From Inia geoffrensis (taxonomy: Eukaryota > Chordata > Mammalia > Artiodactyla > Iniidae), in assembly GCA_036417435.1 (NCBI GenBank), contig CM070905.1, positions 70,015,092 to 70,079,091 on the forward strand: a stretch of DNA of 64,000 nt. The letters run 5' to 3'. A program made the translations under genes and the position numbers. The notes under the pieces are model-generated. The model was not told the origin of the DNA, ran no database searches, and was given only the letters and a program-made list of their open reading frames with translations. Below, one piece after another: positions 38,690 to 52,089 of the stretch; within the stretch, counting starts at the first letter, position 1; the number at the start of each line of letters is the position of its first letter.

Positions 38690-39571
38690 ACTTAGGAACA
38701 CACATGCACACACATCATAGTGCTTTTTAAGGAAAAAAGTATGGTTCTATTACTTATAGTTAATTAACTACTTAGTTAATTCTATGCCAGACAATGACAT
38801 AAAAATTTAAAAGAACATGAGACATACAAAATGTCTCCATGAAGAGCTGTGCAGACTCTCTGCAACTAGAGAAAAGCATTTTTAAAAATAAACCATTTAA
38901 AAGCTTTGAAAATTGTCCTAAGGGCATTCAGTAAATTAACATTTAAGAATATCTCTTAAACCTTGGAAAGAACAGAGTCTGTGGTACTGGAACCGTCATC
39001 TGTCTTTTCCCTTCACTCCACAACACCGAGCTCAATGTGACTTAAGTTCCACTCAGAGTAGGTATGGCCAAAAAGAAAGGGTTCCCTCTCCCACCAGCTC
39101 CCAGTGGGAGGGGAAGAGTGCCAGCATTTCCCATCCCACTCAATTCCATGTCACAAAGGCTCAGTTACCAGCAAGTATGGCCAAGACGTTGTAGACTCCC
39201 TTCACCCACATAGCCTCCACCCAATAGAGTGGAAGACCCATGCCAGGCATGGTAGGTAGAGAATACCAGGGCCCTGATCACGCTTGGCCCAGTCACACAC
39301 AGGGCAGAGGTTCTGTGCCAGGAGAGGCAAAAAGAATATGAGTCTAATGTCTCCAGGCAGCACCCTGCTCACGAAGTAGTGGTGTCACTCAAACAACATG
39401 CCCACCTATAGCTCCAAAGCAGTGGCATGGTGATTTTTCACAGGGAGAAATACAGGCTCTAAGAAGAGACAGCTACTAAGCTCTCCCCAAGGGAACTTGC
39501 TTAATTAGAAGTGTGAGGAAGTTTAAGGGTAAGCACACTCTCAAAAGAAACGGAGATCATGGTAAGCAATT
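38690..39571. other. Intronic stretch, no recognised element
   Basis: Mixed-composition sequence, GC-richer at 39050-39440. I see no gene or named repeat. Confidence 0.5.
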
Positions 39572-39583
39572 AAGAGGAAGGTG

Positions 39584-39793
39584 AGGGTTTCCCTGGTAGC
39601 ACAGTGGTTGAGAGTCCGCCTGCCGATGCAGGAAACACGGGTTCGTGCCCCGGTCTGGGAAGATCCCACATGCCGCAGAGAGGCTGGGCCCATGAGCCAT
39701 GGCCGCTGAGCCTGCTCGTCCGGAGCCTGTGCTCCGCGACGGGAGAGGCCACAGCAGTGAGAGGCCCGCGTACCGCAAAAAAGAAAAAAAAAA
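39584..39793 (+). mobile_element. CHR-2-type SINE
   Basis: The head 'gtttccctggtagcacagtgg' and a body ending 'gaggcccgcgtaccgc' are followed by an A-rich tail. The duplication aagaggaaggtg is at 39572-39583 and 39794-39805. Confidence 0.97.
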
Positions 39794-39805
39794 AAGAGGA
39801 AGGTG

Positions 39806-40450
39806 GGGGCTTCATGAGAGCGCAACACTGAACCATAGGGAAGCTAGTTTACCAGAGACAACCAGAACAAGAGACAGCTAACAAGAATCACCCACCCATC
39901 CACCCCCAGAATCAGAGCAAACCTCCAATACCGGCTTTACAAACTACCCCTGGCTAAGGGACCAGAATTTACTTGGATCAAACTGTAGGGTACTTTATGT
40001 ATTTGGCATTGTTCCGAAAAAAGAGCAATGAGCAGGCAATGAATGGAGCTTATCAGTTGGGTGTCAAAGGCAGACAGTATAACAGAGATCGGGGAAATAC
40101 AGATGAAGCGAACCCTGCTAAAACAGCTGTCATTCCGTGGTGACTGAACACTTGTCTAGAGCTGCACCCTCTGAAGTGACTTCAGAGGTTTTGCCCCGTA
40201 CAGGAATAAGACTGTGACTTTGCTGGTCTATTTTAGTAGCCAAGAAAATAATAAGCCTTGGAGAGGTAACTGGAACTGACAAAATACATTATCCAAAATA
40301 TGCATTTTTCAACAACAACCAAAAAATGAAAAGACATGCATCCAAACAGGAAGGTGTGATCTATATAAAGAAAGAAAAAAAAAAAGCAGGCAACAGAAAC
40401 TGCCTGTGAGAGGGCCCAAGTGTCACATTTATCAGGTAAGACTTCAAATC
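39806..40450. other. Intronic stretch, no recognised element
   Basis: No supportable feature. The last ~200 bp may already be the degraded 5' part of the old L1 that follows. Confidence 0.45.
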
Positions 40451-42246
40451 AGGTATTATAAATATGTTCAAAAAACAAAAGGATATCATGCATAAAGAAA
40501 TAAAGTATGATGACCATTAGTATTATCAATATTAGGAATATCTATTTTTAAAAACTGAGTAGCAATTTTAGAATTGCAAAATAGCTAAAATGAAAAATTC
40601 ACTAGAGGGGTTCAACAATAGATTTGAACAGGAGAATAACTGAACTTAAAGTCAGATCAATAGATTACACAAAGAAAAATGAACAGATTCACAGAGAAAC
40701 GCAGGACATCATTACAGACATTTTTGTAATAGGAGTACCGGAGGGAAAATGAAGGCAAGAAAGGAGCAGAAAAAATATTCAAAAAAATTATGACTGAAAA
40801 TTTCCCAAGAAAAGCAATTTGCACACTCAAGGAGCTCAGTATAGTCAAAGCACAATACACACAAAGAAATTCATATCCAGACACATCACAGTAAAAATGC
40901 GAAAGCTAAAGTCACAGGAAAAAAACTTGAAAGCAGCCAAAGAAAAATGTTTTATCATTAACAAGGGAACACCAATAAGATTAACAACTGATTCTAATCA
41001 GAAACAATGGAAGCCAGAAGGCAAGTGGGTGATATGGGAACTGCTAATAAAAACCTGTTAAAGGTTAAGTCCAGCAAAATGAGCCTTTACAAAGATCAGA
41101 TCAAAATAAAGATTCTGAGCAAACAAGCAGAATTTGTGGCTAGCTGATTCACCCTATGAACACTGAAAATCTTTAAGCTCAAAGAAAGCAACCCTAGACA
41201 ATAATTCAAATCCACATGAAAAAAGAGCACGAATCATTTAAAAAACAATTAAAAAGTTATAAATGCCTTTTTCTCCTCTCTTATGTTAAGAGGTTTAAAA
41301 AGGAATGTATAAAATAAATATATAAGTTAATTGATCAACCTATAATATTGAAATATATATTTGACAAAAACAGCATATTGTGACAAGGAAAAGATGAGTA
41401 AAGGTGTATCACAGGAAGAAACAGATGATAGATAACCTGAATCTACAGTAACAAATGAAAACTGAAAATGGAAAACAAAGAAGTTAATATGACATTCCGT
41501 ATAAATACAGCTCACCTTTCTTCTCAACTTCTATAACTGGTGTAAAATAAGATGAGGTGATAACAACAACGGATTACTGCGTTTCTAACATACATGCACC
41601 TAACACTAATAGCACAAAAAGGCAGAAAAGGGAATAGATCTATTTAAGAGTAACATTTCTGTACCTCTCTAGATTTTAGTTAGCAGATAACTGAATTATG
41701 TTAAGATGTATACTGTAAGCCCTAGAGTAGCCACTAAGAAAATAAAAAGTTAAAGTGAGAAAATAAACAAATTAATGTTCCACAGAAAATACTCATTTGA
41801 TACGAAAGTAAGCAGTAATGAGAAAAGAGACACACATGAAACAGAAAATAAAGTGGCCAATGTATATCAATAACATTAATTTTCAGTGGATTAAACAATC
41901 CAAACTCACATTGTCAAATTGGATTAAAAACCCAAATGTATGCTGTCTACAGGAGACACACATTTGAGACTCAAAGATCCAAATATACTGAATACAGAAG
42001 GATAAAAAAGGATACATATCAAGCTAACAGCAACCTGTAAGAAAGCTGGAGTAGCTATACCAGGAAAAATCCAAAAATGTTAAAGATAAAGCCATCTTAT
42101 AATTTAAAAAAGGTCAATTCAACAAGATATAAAAATTTATCTAACAGATCCCCAAGTACATGAAGCAAAAATTGGTAGGATTTAAAGGAGAAATAAATAT
42201 TCCAGCAGTTGGAGGTATCAACACCCCACTTTCAATAAAGAGTAGA

Positions 42247-42454
42247 GGGCTTCCCTGGTGGCGCAGTGGTTGAGAGTCCGCCTGCCGATGCAGGGGACAT
42301 GGGTTCGTGCCCCGGTCCGGGAAGATCCCACATGCCGCAGAGCGGCTGGGCCCGTGAGCCATGGCCGCTGAGCCTGCGCATCCGGAGCCTGTGCTCCGCA
42401 ACGGGAGAGGCCACAACAGTGAGAGGCCCCCGTACCGCGCAAAAAAAAAAAAAA
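42247..42454 (+). mobile_element. CHR-2-type SINE
   Basis: The head 'ggcttccctggtggcgcagtg' and body are followed by a 14-A tail. Imperfect flanks are 'aagagtagag' and 'aagtgtagaa'. Confidence 0.95.
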
Positions 42455-42696
42455 GTGTAGAACAACTAGGCAGAAGATGACCATGGAAATAAGACTTGAA
42501 AAGCACTATAAACCAACTATATCTAACATATCTATTGAATACTCCACCAACAAAAGTCTATGTTCTCCTCAAGTACACATGGAAAGTTCTCCAGATCAGA
42601 CCATATGTTTGGCCATAAAACAAGACACAATAAATTTTAAAGGATTAAAGTCATACTAAGTATGTTCTCTGATCTTAAGAGTGAAATTAGAAAACA

Positions 42697-43300
42697 GTGG
42701 TGCAGCCCCTATGGATAACAGTATGGAGGTTCCTCAGAAAGTTAAAGATAGAGCTACAAAATGACGCAGAGACTCTACTTCTGGTTATTTATCTGAAGCA
42801 AACAAAAATACGAACTCAAAGATACCCACCTCCATATTCACTGCAGCATTATTTACAATAGCCAAGACATGGAAACCTAAATGGCCATCTTCAGGACATG
42901 TGAAGACCTCACGGGCATTATGCTAAGTGAAATTAATCAGAAAGACAAATACTGTATGATCCCACTTACATGGAACTTAAACAAAAGACAGAAATAGCTC
43001 ATAGATACAGAGAACAGCTTGATGGGGGACGTGAGTAAAATGTGTGAAGGAAGTTAAAAGGTACAAACTTCCAGTTATGAAATACATCATGGGGATGTAA
43101 TATAGTTAATACTATATTGCATATTTGAAAGTTGCTGAGAGAACAGATCTTAAGTCTCTTCAGAAGAAATTCTGTAACTATGTATGGTGACAGATACAGA
43201 CTTATTGTGGTAATTTCTCAATGTATGCAAATGTTGAAACATGTTGTACACCTCAATCCAGTATGTTGTATGTCAATTATACCTCAAAAAATGTTTTAGA
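42697..43300 (+). mobile_element. L1 3' fragment inserted in the ancient L1
   Basis: It starts in the ORF2 C-terminal region ('tggtgcagcccctatgg') and runs to a 3'UTR end ('tatgtcaattatacctcaaaaaa'). The ancient ORF2 resumes after it and the next SINE. Confidence 0.8.
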
Positions 43301-43340
43301 GAAACAAAAAGAAATGTGAGCATTAAGAACATAGCAATTG

Positions 43341-43697
43341 GGCTTCCCTGGTGGTGCAGTGGTTAAAAAACCGCCTGCCAATGCAAGGGACACAGTTTCC
43401 AGCCCTGGTCCGGGAGGATCCCACATGCCTCGGGTCAACTAAGCCCGTGCACCACAACTACTGAGCCTGCGCTCTACAGCCTGCGTGCCACAACTACTGA
43501 GCCCACAGGCCACAACTATTGAAGCCCACATGCCTAGAGCCCATGCTCCACCACAAGAGAGGCCACCACAATGAGAAGCCCGCACTCCACAGCTAAGAGT
43601 AGCTCCCACTTGCCGCAATTAGAGAGGGCCCACGCACAGCAATGAAGACCCAAAACACAGCTAAAAATAAATTTTAAAAAGCAAAAAACAAAAAAAA
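43341..43697 (+). mobile_element. Long CHR-1-like SINE with perfect 13-bp target duplication
   Basis: The head is followed by an extended body with repeated 'ccacaactactgagcc' units. The duplication aacatagcaattg is at 43328-43340 and 43698-43710. Confidence 0.97.
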
Positions 43698-45162
43698 AAC
43701 ATAGCAATTGAACAGCACACTACTAAATGAATCCAAGAAGAAATCACTATGGAAATGATACTTTGAGATCAGTAACATACACAATGTAAAGTAACTTGAG
43801 AAGGCAGTTAAAGCAGTCCTAAGAGAGATTTATAGCTGTAATTGTGTATATATAAAAGGACATTTTCAAAATCAAAACCCTAACCTTCCACCTCAAGATA
43901 CTGAAAAAACAGAAAGACTTAAGCTAATGCAGGCATAATAATGAACAGAAGAGCAGAAAATAGAGTAGAGAAAAACCAAAACCAAAAGTTGGTTCTTTGA
44001 AAAAGATTAAACATTTTTTTTTTCTAGTTTAGCTAAAGGTTTATAAGACTCAAATAAGTAATATCAGGAATGAAAGTGGTGACATTTCCACTGACCTTAT
44101 AGAAATAAGGAGAAAGAAAACTGCAAGCGTATTTTAACAAATTAGGTAACTGATAAAATTACATTTTTCTAGAAAGACACAACCAAAACTAATTCAAAGG
44201 TAGAAAATCGGAATAGGCCTTTAAGAAAATTAGGCATTTTTTTATTTCCCACGAAGAAAAGCCCAGGCCCAGATGGCTTCACTGGTTAATTATAATTATT
44301 TTTTTCAGTACCAATTCCTCACACTATTTCAAAAAAAATAGGAGGGAACACTTCCCAACTCACTCTTTAAGACCAATATTACCAAAACCAGAGACATCAC
44401 AAAAAACCAAACTACAGATCAATACTCCTGAAAGATATAAACACAAAAATCTTCAAGGTAACAAACCAAATTTGGCAACACGTAAGTAGTATTGTGCACC
44501 ATGGCCAAGTGGGATTTATCCCAAAAAAGCAAAGTTAATTTAACATACCAAAAAAAAATCAATGTAATACACCATATTAATAGAATAAATAACAGAAACA
44601 CATGAACATCTCAATAGACTCAGAAAAAGTTTCTGACAATATCCAACACTTCATGAAAAAAGTATGCACAAACTAACAGAAGAGAACTTGCTCAATCTGA
44701 TCAAGGGCATCTACAAAAAAAATCCACAGCTGACATCATACTTAATGGTGTGATGACTTAATGTTTTCCCTTCAACATCAGGAACAAGGATGTCCACTGT
44801 TGCCATACTTAAGAAAAGTACTGGAAGTTCCTGTCAGGGCAGTTATGCAGGAACATCTAATAAAGGCATCCAAGAAAAGTAAACTATCTTCACTCGCAGA
44901 TGACACAATCTTATATATAGATAATTCTAATGAATCTACTAAAAATACTAATAAGCTAGTTTTGCAAGAATGCAGAGGACAAGATTAATATATAAAAGTT
45001 AACTGTATTTCTATATATTTGCAAGGAACAATCCAAAAGTAATTCATTTATAGTAACTTCAAAAAGAATCCTTAGGAATATATTTAACCAAAGTGCAATA
45101 TATTTAAATATACTCAGTAAATGCAAAACATTCTAAGAACTACAAAAAATTTGCTACCTCTT

Positions 45163-45470
45163 GGGCTTCCCTGGTGGCGCAGTGGTTGAGAATCTGCCTG
45201 CTAATGCAGGGGACACGGGTTCGAGCCCTGGTCTGGGAGGATCCCACATGCCGCGGAGCAACTAGGCCCGTGAGCCACAACTACTGAGCCTGCGCATCTG
45301 GAGCCTGTGCTCCGCAGCAAGAGAGGTCGCAACAGTGAGAGGCCCGCGCACCGCGATGAAGAGTGGCCCCCGCTTGCCACAACTAGAGAAAGCCCTCGCA
45401 CAGAAACAAAGACACAACACAGCAAAAATAAATAATTAATAAGCTCCTACCCCCAACATCTTTAAAAGAA
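45163..45470 (+). mobile_element. CHR-1-like SINE with ~19-bp target duplication
   Basis: The head is well preserved, with a B-box-like 'ggttcgagccc' that fits the pol III consensus. The 3' part is 'cagcaaaaataaataattaat…' plus an A-rich end. The duplication aaaaaatttgctacctctt (45144-45162) recurs at 45471-45489 with one change. Confidence 0.96.
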
Positions 45471-45489
45471 AAAAAATTTCCTACCTCTT

Positions 45490-46440
45490 TTCTAAGATCC
45501 AACATCTCCACATACTTACTGGTATCCATCCCTACTCATGTAGGTCTCTATAACAATAGTCTTCTGTCCTGCCTCAATTTTGCATTCTTTTACTGAATTG
45601 TCTCCATTAGAGTACATGCATTTTGTGACATCTCCCATCATTAAGTCAGTCTTCCATTGATCATACATCTGCCAGTTAGTACCAGTTTAAAATAAGACTC
45701 TTTCAAACAATTGTCCATACTATACTATTCCTTATCTGTAATTTTTCTCTCCTCCCATGTGCTCTGTAGTCTACTTTTATTAGGATTTCATCTCCACAAC
45801 TCCACAAAATAAATTTTTCAAGCTCACAATGACCCTCACATTGCTAAATCCAGTGGATAGCTCTTTATCTTCTTGAGAACATTTGTTCACTTGGTTTTCA
45901 GAAACCATTATCACCAAGCAAACTCTCTCATCTTCTCACACTTTAAATCCTAGATCCTTATATCCTCCTTCTAAATGGAAAGCATTTCCAGAACTCAGAC
46001 CTCAGACTTCCCTAGCTACCTTCATTCCATAGGTGACCTCTTCAAGTCCCATAGTTTCAAATACTATCTTACACTAGACTTTGCAAATCTGTAAATCCAG
46101 CCCAGATATTTCTCCTTAAATCTGGAGTTGTACATCCAAATACCTATTTAACATCTCCGTTCAGATCAAAACACACAACCAGACTATAAATATCCAAGTT
46201 CTGGTTTCACCTATACCACACACCCCTAACTGGCTCCTCTACAGATGTTCCCATCTACATAAACGTCTACTCTATTCTTTCGGTCTTTCTTACGAAAAAC
46301 ATTGAAGGTCATTGATTTCTCCTCCTCTCATATTTCCTATCCAAACCATCAGCAAAACATCAGCTTCAAAATATCCCAAATCTGCCCACTTTTCATTGTT
46401 TCTACTGCCACAATCTGAACCCAAGGCACCCATATTCACT
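45490..46440 (+). mobile_element. L2 fragment
   Basis: A long pyrimidine-rich stretch with L2 3'-region landmarks: 'ccaaaccatcagcaaaacatcagc', 'ttcaaaatatcccaaatctgcccactttt', 'ctactgccacaatctgaacccaaggcaccca'. Confidence 0.7.
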
Positions 46441-46499
46441 CTCTCAGATCCCACACAAATCAAGAGCCATAAAGACATTAGTAATTTTGGCTATATCGA

Positions 46500-47190
46500 A
46501 ATAAAAATGCTTGCTCATCACAAAACACTATTTTAAAAAGAAATTTTTAAACGGGAGATAATAGTTACAAAGCATATACTTTGCAAAGTATTCGTTTCCA
46601 GAATAACCCCAACAAACCAGTGGTTATTTGAGAACTAGAAACAGGGGCAAAAGATTTACATGTGCAATTCAATGAGAACACATAAAGCCCATAAATATAT
46701 GAAGAACACCCAACCTACTTATAAGATCCAATTTAAACCACAAAGAGAAAGCACTTTCCACTATCTGGATTAGAAAAAAATAAGTCTAACAGTGTCAAGT
46801 GATGGCGAGAATGTGGGGCAACAAGCTGTTGTTAATACACTACTGGTGACTGTAAATTGATACAAATTTAGAAAATAATTCAGCATCATCTGGTAAGGCT
46901 GGTAACATGCACACATCTTGACTAGCGAAATCCTTGCACATGTGCACCAGAAGGCATGAGTAGCACTGTTCATGCTAGCAATGTTCATATTAGCATAAAC
47001 TAAAAACAAATGTCCACTAACTGTAAACAGATAAATTGTGACATATGAAGTAGTCATCATGAAGGTATTATAGATGCACAGATTAATGTGAATACATTTC
47101 CCCCAATACACTGGGCAAAAAATATATATACAAAACAGTTAAAAATCATATGAACGTGTGAATTATACCTCAACAAAAAAATAAAATCTA
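46500..47190 (+). mobile_element. Ancient L1 (L1M/HAL1-like) 3' fragment
   Basis: Degraded L1 3' ORF2 blocks include 'caattcaatgagaacacataa', 'tggcgagaatgtggggcaac', 'gtaaacagataaattgtgac' and the terminal 'gaattatacctcaacaaaaaa'. Confidence 0.65.
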
Positions 47191-47467
47191 ACAAGTATGT
47201 TCTTTAGGGATACACGCTACAAAACTGAAGACAAGGGCAAGAAAACAAAGTTCAAAATAATGTTTATCCACCTGGGAGGAGTTAACACGATCAAGGCAGG
47301 GACAGAGTTTCACAGTGACCAATAATGTTCTATTTATTATACCATGTGGTAGATCTGCAAGTGTCCGAAGTTCTCTGTTATTGGTATTTTTAAAAAGATA
47401 ATTTCTAAGAAGTGTATTTATGGACCCTCATTTTCATTACTGAAAACTAACTTCAAGAGCAGAGATC

Positions 47468-47676
47468 GGGCTTCCCTGCTGTCGCAGTGGTTGAGAGTCC
47501 ACCTGCTGATGCAGGGGATGTGGGTTTGTGCCCCAGTCCGGGAGGATCCCACATGCCACGGAGCGGCTGGGCCCGTGGGCCATGGCCGCTGAGACTGCGT
47601 GTCCGGAGCCTGTGCTCCACAACGGGAGAGGCCACAACAGTGAGAGGCCCACGTACCGCAAAAACAAAAAAAAAAC
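47468..47676 (+). mobile_element. CHR-2-type SINE
   Basis: The head 'ggcttccctgctgtcgcagtg' and body are followed by an A-rich tail. The duplication agcagagatc is at 47458-47467 and 47677-47686. Confidence 0.96.
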
Positions 47677-47686
47677 AGCAGAGATC

Positions 47687-49167
47687 ATTCATTTTTGAGA
47701 GGTCATTATAGGATTAGTATATTGCAGAAATTACTAGGTTCTTTCCTATGGAAGCTAAAACATCAGTTGGAAAGTAACACAACATAAAGACAATTGAAAG
47801 CACAAGGTGGCTACCAGCTTCCTAAGTCTCACTACACAAAAAGCCAAAGAAAAGAGTCACAAGTGAAAATACCTCTGCTGTCCAAGTATGGACAAAGTGA
47901 GTTGCCTCTAAAGTACAGCTACCTGAGGAGTTTATTTTATAAAATGTAATTCCCAAGTTATCAAACACACTGTTTCCATGGGAATTAGCATAATGAGCTC
48001 TGAATGGAAGCTTAACAGCTCAGTATCACAGTGATTACGTGCCTGTCAGGGTAATCTATCAAATATTTCCACATATCAATGCATGGAAAACATCATAGAT
48101 ACAAATCATACAATATGAATAAAGAACCCCACCTCTACTGTTTACTTTTAAAAGCAAAATTGAACAATGCTTATCATCCATCAACACAGCAGGTACTAAC
48201 ATGCATCCCTCCTCAGGCATCTGCATTCAAGCTAATTATGACACTCTACAACAGAAATCCTCTGACTAGGTAATTACAATTTCAGTTAGCTGAGTTATCT
48301 TTATTCAGAGACTACTTAATGTTTACAGAGTAACGTCTTCAAAGCTAATCATTGCCAATTATGAGATTTTGACTATTTCACATTTTTATAGTAGAATACT
48401 TCCCATCTCCTTTTATGAGGAAAGAATCTATAGTTTATTCAGTATAGAAATATAGGTTTTAGAAAAACCTGTCCTAACTGTGCTATCACTACAAAGTATC
48501 CCTAAACTTGAATATGCAGCACAAAGGCATAAGGAGCCCCCGCTGTACACAAAACTTTAATTCTGGACAATTAGAGTAATACCATTTATCTGAAACCTAA
48601 TATGATCAGAGATAAGCTTGGATATGTACTAAACTTTAATTCCTAGGTATACTCATCTTTCCTTAATCTACCCTTTCAAACTTCATTTTAAAGTAATTAA
48701 TTGAACAGATTCGCAAGGGCAGATAGTTTCAGGTAATTAAGCAAAACAAAAGCCTTTCACATAGCAACTTCTCTAGCATCAGAAACAGGTCAAGTTTCAC
48801 CTCAGACCACTGCAGTCAGGGAATAAGTAGTTCTCCACCTGCTCTGGACTTAATTTAAACCTTTGTCAACATTTCCCAAGAAATAATCAGAACTCACTGT
48901 TTTCTTCCAGAACTCATTCATTCTTTAGACACAGGACTTAAATCAATACCAAACTTTCTCTTGAGTAGATGATAAAGGATCCATTTGGCCCAGGAGCGCT
49001 TATTACCTGACCCCCACCCAGGACTGAACTCTGACCTTCAGTGTGGATCATCATGACCACAACCACCCAGAGATGAAGTGATTACTAGCCATGGTCAATT
49101 CTACTCTATGTCAAATTTCCAAATACAGAGTCAAATATCTGTTAAGTGATTTTTTCATCTCTACTTT
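47687..49167. other. Intronic stretch, no recognised element
   Basis: Nearly 1.5 kb without a recognised repeat or coding exon. It is one of the longest single-copy-like blocks of intron 2. Confidence 0.5.
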
Positions 49168-49178
49168 AAAACAATCCA

Positions 49179-50419
49179 TTCCTAGGTATTTTATTCTTTT
49201 TGATGCAGTGGTAAATGGAATTGTTTCCTTAAGTTCTCTTTCTGATCTTTCATCGTTAGTGTATACAAATCCAATAGATTTCTGTGTATTAATTTTGTAT
49301 CCTGCAACTTTACTGAATTCACTGATGAGCTCACTCTGAAAACTGTAAGATACGGATGAAAGAAATCAAAGATGTCATAAAGAGATGGAAAGATATGCCA
49401 TGTTCTTGGATTGGAAAAATCAATGTTGTCAAAATTACTATGCTACTCAAAGTCATCCACAGATTCAATGCAATCCCTATCAAATTACCAATGGGATTTT
49501 TTGCAGATCTAGAACAAAAAAGTCTTAAAATTTGTATGGAAACACAAAAGACTGAATAGCCAAAGCAATCATGAGAAAGAAGGATGGAGCTGGAGGAATT
49601 AGCTACTTCAGACTAAACTATAAAGCTACAATAATCACAACAGTATGGTACTGGCACGAAAACAGAAATAACAGATCAATGGAACAGGATAGAAAGCCCA
49701 GAAATAAACCCACACACCTATGGTTGTACCACTATGGAAAACAGTGTAGACGTTCCTTAAAAAACAAAAACAGAGCTACCATATGATCCAGCAATCCCAC
49801 TCGTGGGCATATATCCGGAGAAAACTATAATTCAAAAAGATACATGCACCCCAATGTTCTTTGCAGCACTATTTACAATAGTGAAGACATGGTAGCAACT
49901 TAAATGTTCATCGACAGATGAATGGATAAAGAAGATGTGGTACATATATACAATGGACCATTACTCAGCCATACAAAAGAATGAAATAATGTCATTTGCA
50001 GCAACATGCATGGACCTAGAGATTATCATACTAAGTGAAGTCAGACAGCGAAAGACAAATATATGATATCACTTATATGTGGAATCTAAAAAAATGATAC
50101 AAATGAGCTTATTTACAAAACAGAAACAGAAAACAAACTTATGGTTACCAAAGGGGAAAAGTCGGCAGGGGGAGGGATAAATTATGAGGTTGGGATTAAC
50201 AATATACACACTATTGTATAGAAAATAGATAATCAACAAGGACCTACTGTATAGCACAGGGAACTCTACTCACTACTCTGTAATAACCTATATGGGAAAA
50301 GAATCTGAAAAATAGATATATGTATACGCATAACTGAATCACTTTGCTATACACCTGAAACTAACACAACATTGTAAATCAACTATATTCCAATATGAAA
50401 TAAAAATTTAAAAATTAAA
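49179..50419 (+). mobile_element. Second twin-primed (5'-inverted) L1 insertion
   Basis: Bases 49179-49340 are L1 RT-region sequence on the minus strand ('actttactgaattcactgatgagct'). From about 49341 the plus-strand ORF2 continues ('gatgaaagaaatcaaagatg') to a 3'UTR and A-rich end. About 40 bp of L1 are missing at the inversion point, and a further block is deleted near 49735 ('cacacacctatggt|tgtaccactatgg'). Flanks aaaacaatcca (49168-49178) and aaaacagtcca (50420-50430) are a duplication with one mismatch. Confidence 0.85.
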
Positions 50420-50430
50420 AAAACAGTCCA

Positions 50431-51120
50431 GAATACAATGCATAAAGTTATAAAACTGGGTAGTGAAAGTATATTCTTGATGTATACACACACATTAACT
50501 TCAGCAGAATTTCCAAAGCGTTGTTCATCATTGCTAAATAGTCATGCTGCACAGTCCTAAGAGATCCCACACACACCCCATGTCAAAATTTCTCATTATA
50601 TAAATTCCACTGTTTCTCTTCAGATTAACAATTTTCCAACAAAAACTAATCCTGGTAACTATGCTATAGCACATGGGATAGCCACCTCCCCCCCGCAAGA
50701 ATAAAGAATTACCTTACCCAAAAGTTCTATCATGCCAACGTTGAGAAACCTTGTGCCAAGCTGATACTCAAATAGAGGAAGAAACAAAGGCCTGGAGCCT
50801 GCTTTCAGATACAAAAAGTCCCTGTTTTACATATTGCAAAAATCCAATACAGGAAGTATAGGAGACCTTGTTTTATGACAAAAGATAAGATAAATCATGA
50901 ACCAGTGCGGAAAAGGTCCCAGGCAGTCATAACCCTTAGGCAAATGCCATTTCCGTAAATAGGTCTGCAAAGATGTGACAAGGAAAAAATCAGTGCCTAA
51001 ACCCTAATTTCACAGAAACTTGGAGGCAAGGGTGGGGAGGGCAGGAACACAGGGATTTAGAGAGAAGAGATGAGACTACCTCAGGGAAAAGAAAAATTAA
51101 AAGCACACAAAATACATGTC
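50431..51120. other. Intronic stretch, no recognised element
   Basis: No gene or named repeat could be supported. Confidence 0.5.
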
Positions 51121-51129
51121 CCTTATTTC

Positions 51130-51420
51130 CTTATGGCTCACATACCACACCGTTACTCAAATCCAGGCAGTCCAGTGCCCTGAACATTTTAGTACTATCT
51201 ACTTCCCTCTCCATTTCATTTGGCTTAAATAGGGTTCATCATCACTCAGCTGCATCATTACTGCAGGTCCCAAACTAATTTCACTTCCTTCAAACTCTTC
51301 CTTTAGTCAACCTACCAAACAAGGCAGACAGTCATCTTTGTAGAATTCAAGTCTTATTATTCCCTCCTCAAAAATCAGTGGTTCCCTCTTACCTATGGAT
51401 GAAATTCAAGGAAAGATATC
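51130..51420 (+). mobile_element. L2 fragment
   Basis: L2 3' landmarks: 'tcaagtcttattattccctcctcaaaaatcagtggttccc' and 'tatggatgaaattcaagg'. Confidence 0.65.
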
Positions 51421-51589
51421 AGGGAGGATTAATGAATTCCAATCTGCACATGATCCCAGAGACACTGAAAAAGGCAAATTTAAGTAGTTCTATCTAGCTG
51501 GAAGTTGAACACAGCAGGTCTGGAATTCAGAAGTGAGAAGCCTGAGAATGAGAGAGATTTGGGACAGTGTGTCGGTGGGAGTTAAAATA

Positions 51590-51910
51590 GGTGCATACAA
51601 ATGTGTTGCGCCCAATGAAATAATAGTCTTAAAAAGCTACATGTTGTATGATTCAATTTATGGATTCTGGAAAAGACAAAAATACAGGAACGGAGAACAC
51701 ATCAGTGGTTGACAGGGGTTAGAGGAACAAGGGTCTGAATACTAAGGGCAACAGGAGGAAACTCTTCAGAGTGTTAGAACAGTTCTGTGTCCTACCTGTG
51801 GTGGTGACTACAAGAATCTTTACAGGTGTAAACACTCAGATTGTACATTCCCCAAAAATGCGTTTTATGGTATGTAGATTTAAACAATATTAAGTATTGC
51901 GGGCATGATT
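51590..51910 (+). mobile_element. Ancient L1 3'UTR fragment
   Basis: Old L1 3' text: 'atgttgtatgattcaatttatgg', 'aacacatcagtggttgacagggg', 'gtggtggtgactacaag'. Confidence 0.65.
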
Positions 51911-52089
51911 TAGATTGCTCAGAATTACTTTGTTTGGTGATAGTAATAGTTAAAGGAACCTTATTTAAAGGATGGGAAGAAGTATCCGAAAAGTGAGTGG
52001 TCAAAAAACTAAGAGCAATGAATAAAGTCACAGAAGCCAAGGTAGGGGCAAGAGTTCCAAGGAAGAGCTAGTTAACACTCTCAAATTTA

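Larger units (their letters stand above)
40500..45143 (+). mobile_element. Ancient L1 (ORF1 and ORF2 remnants) with later insertions
   Basis: ORF1-like text at about 40590-41080 contains a coiled-coil block ('aaaaattcactagaggggttc') and a C-terminal 'aagggaacaccaataagatt' block. ORF2 follows: endonuclease at about 41880-42660, the fingers/palm region at about 44250-44700 and an ADDTILYID-type active-site block at about 44900. It is interrupted by a SINE (42247), an L1 3' piece (42697) and a second SINE (43341). Stops are everywhere. Confidence 0.75.

Noticed and set aside
43440..43560. CRISPR-like or VNTR array from repeated 'ccacaactactgagcc'
   Set aside because: The repeats are irregular internal units of the long CHR-1-like SINE body, and the DNA is mammalian.
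45163..45240. tRNA gene
   Set aside because: The head resembles a tRNA with A- and B-box text, but it is part of a SINE with a tail and target duplication.
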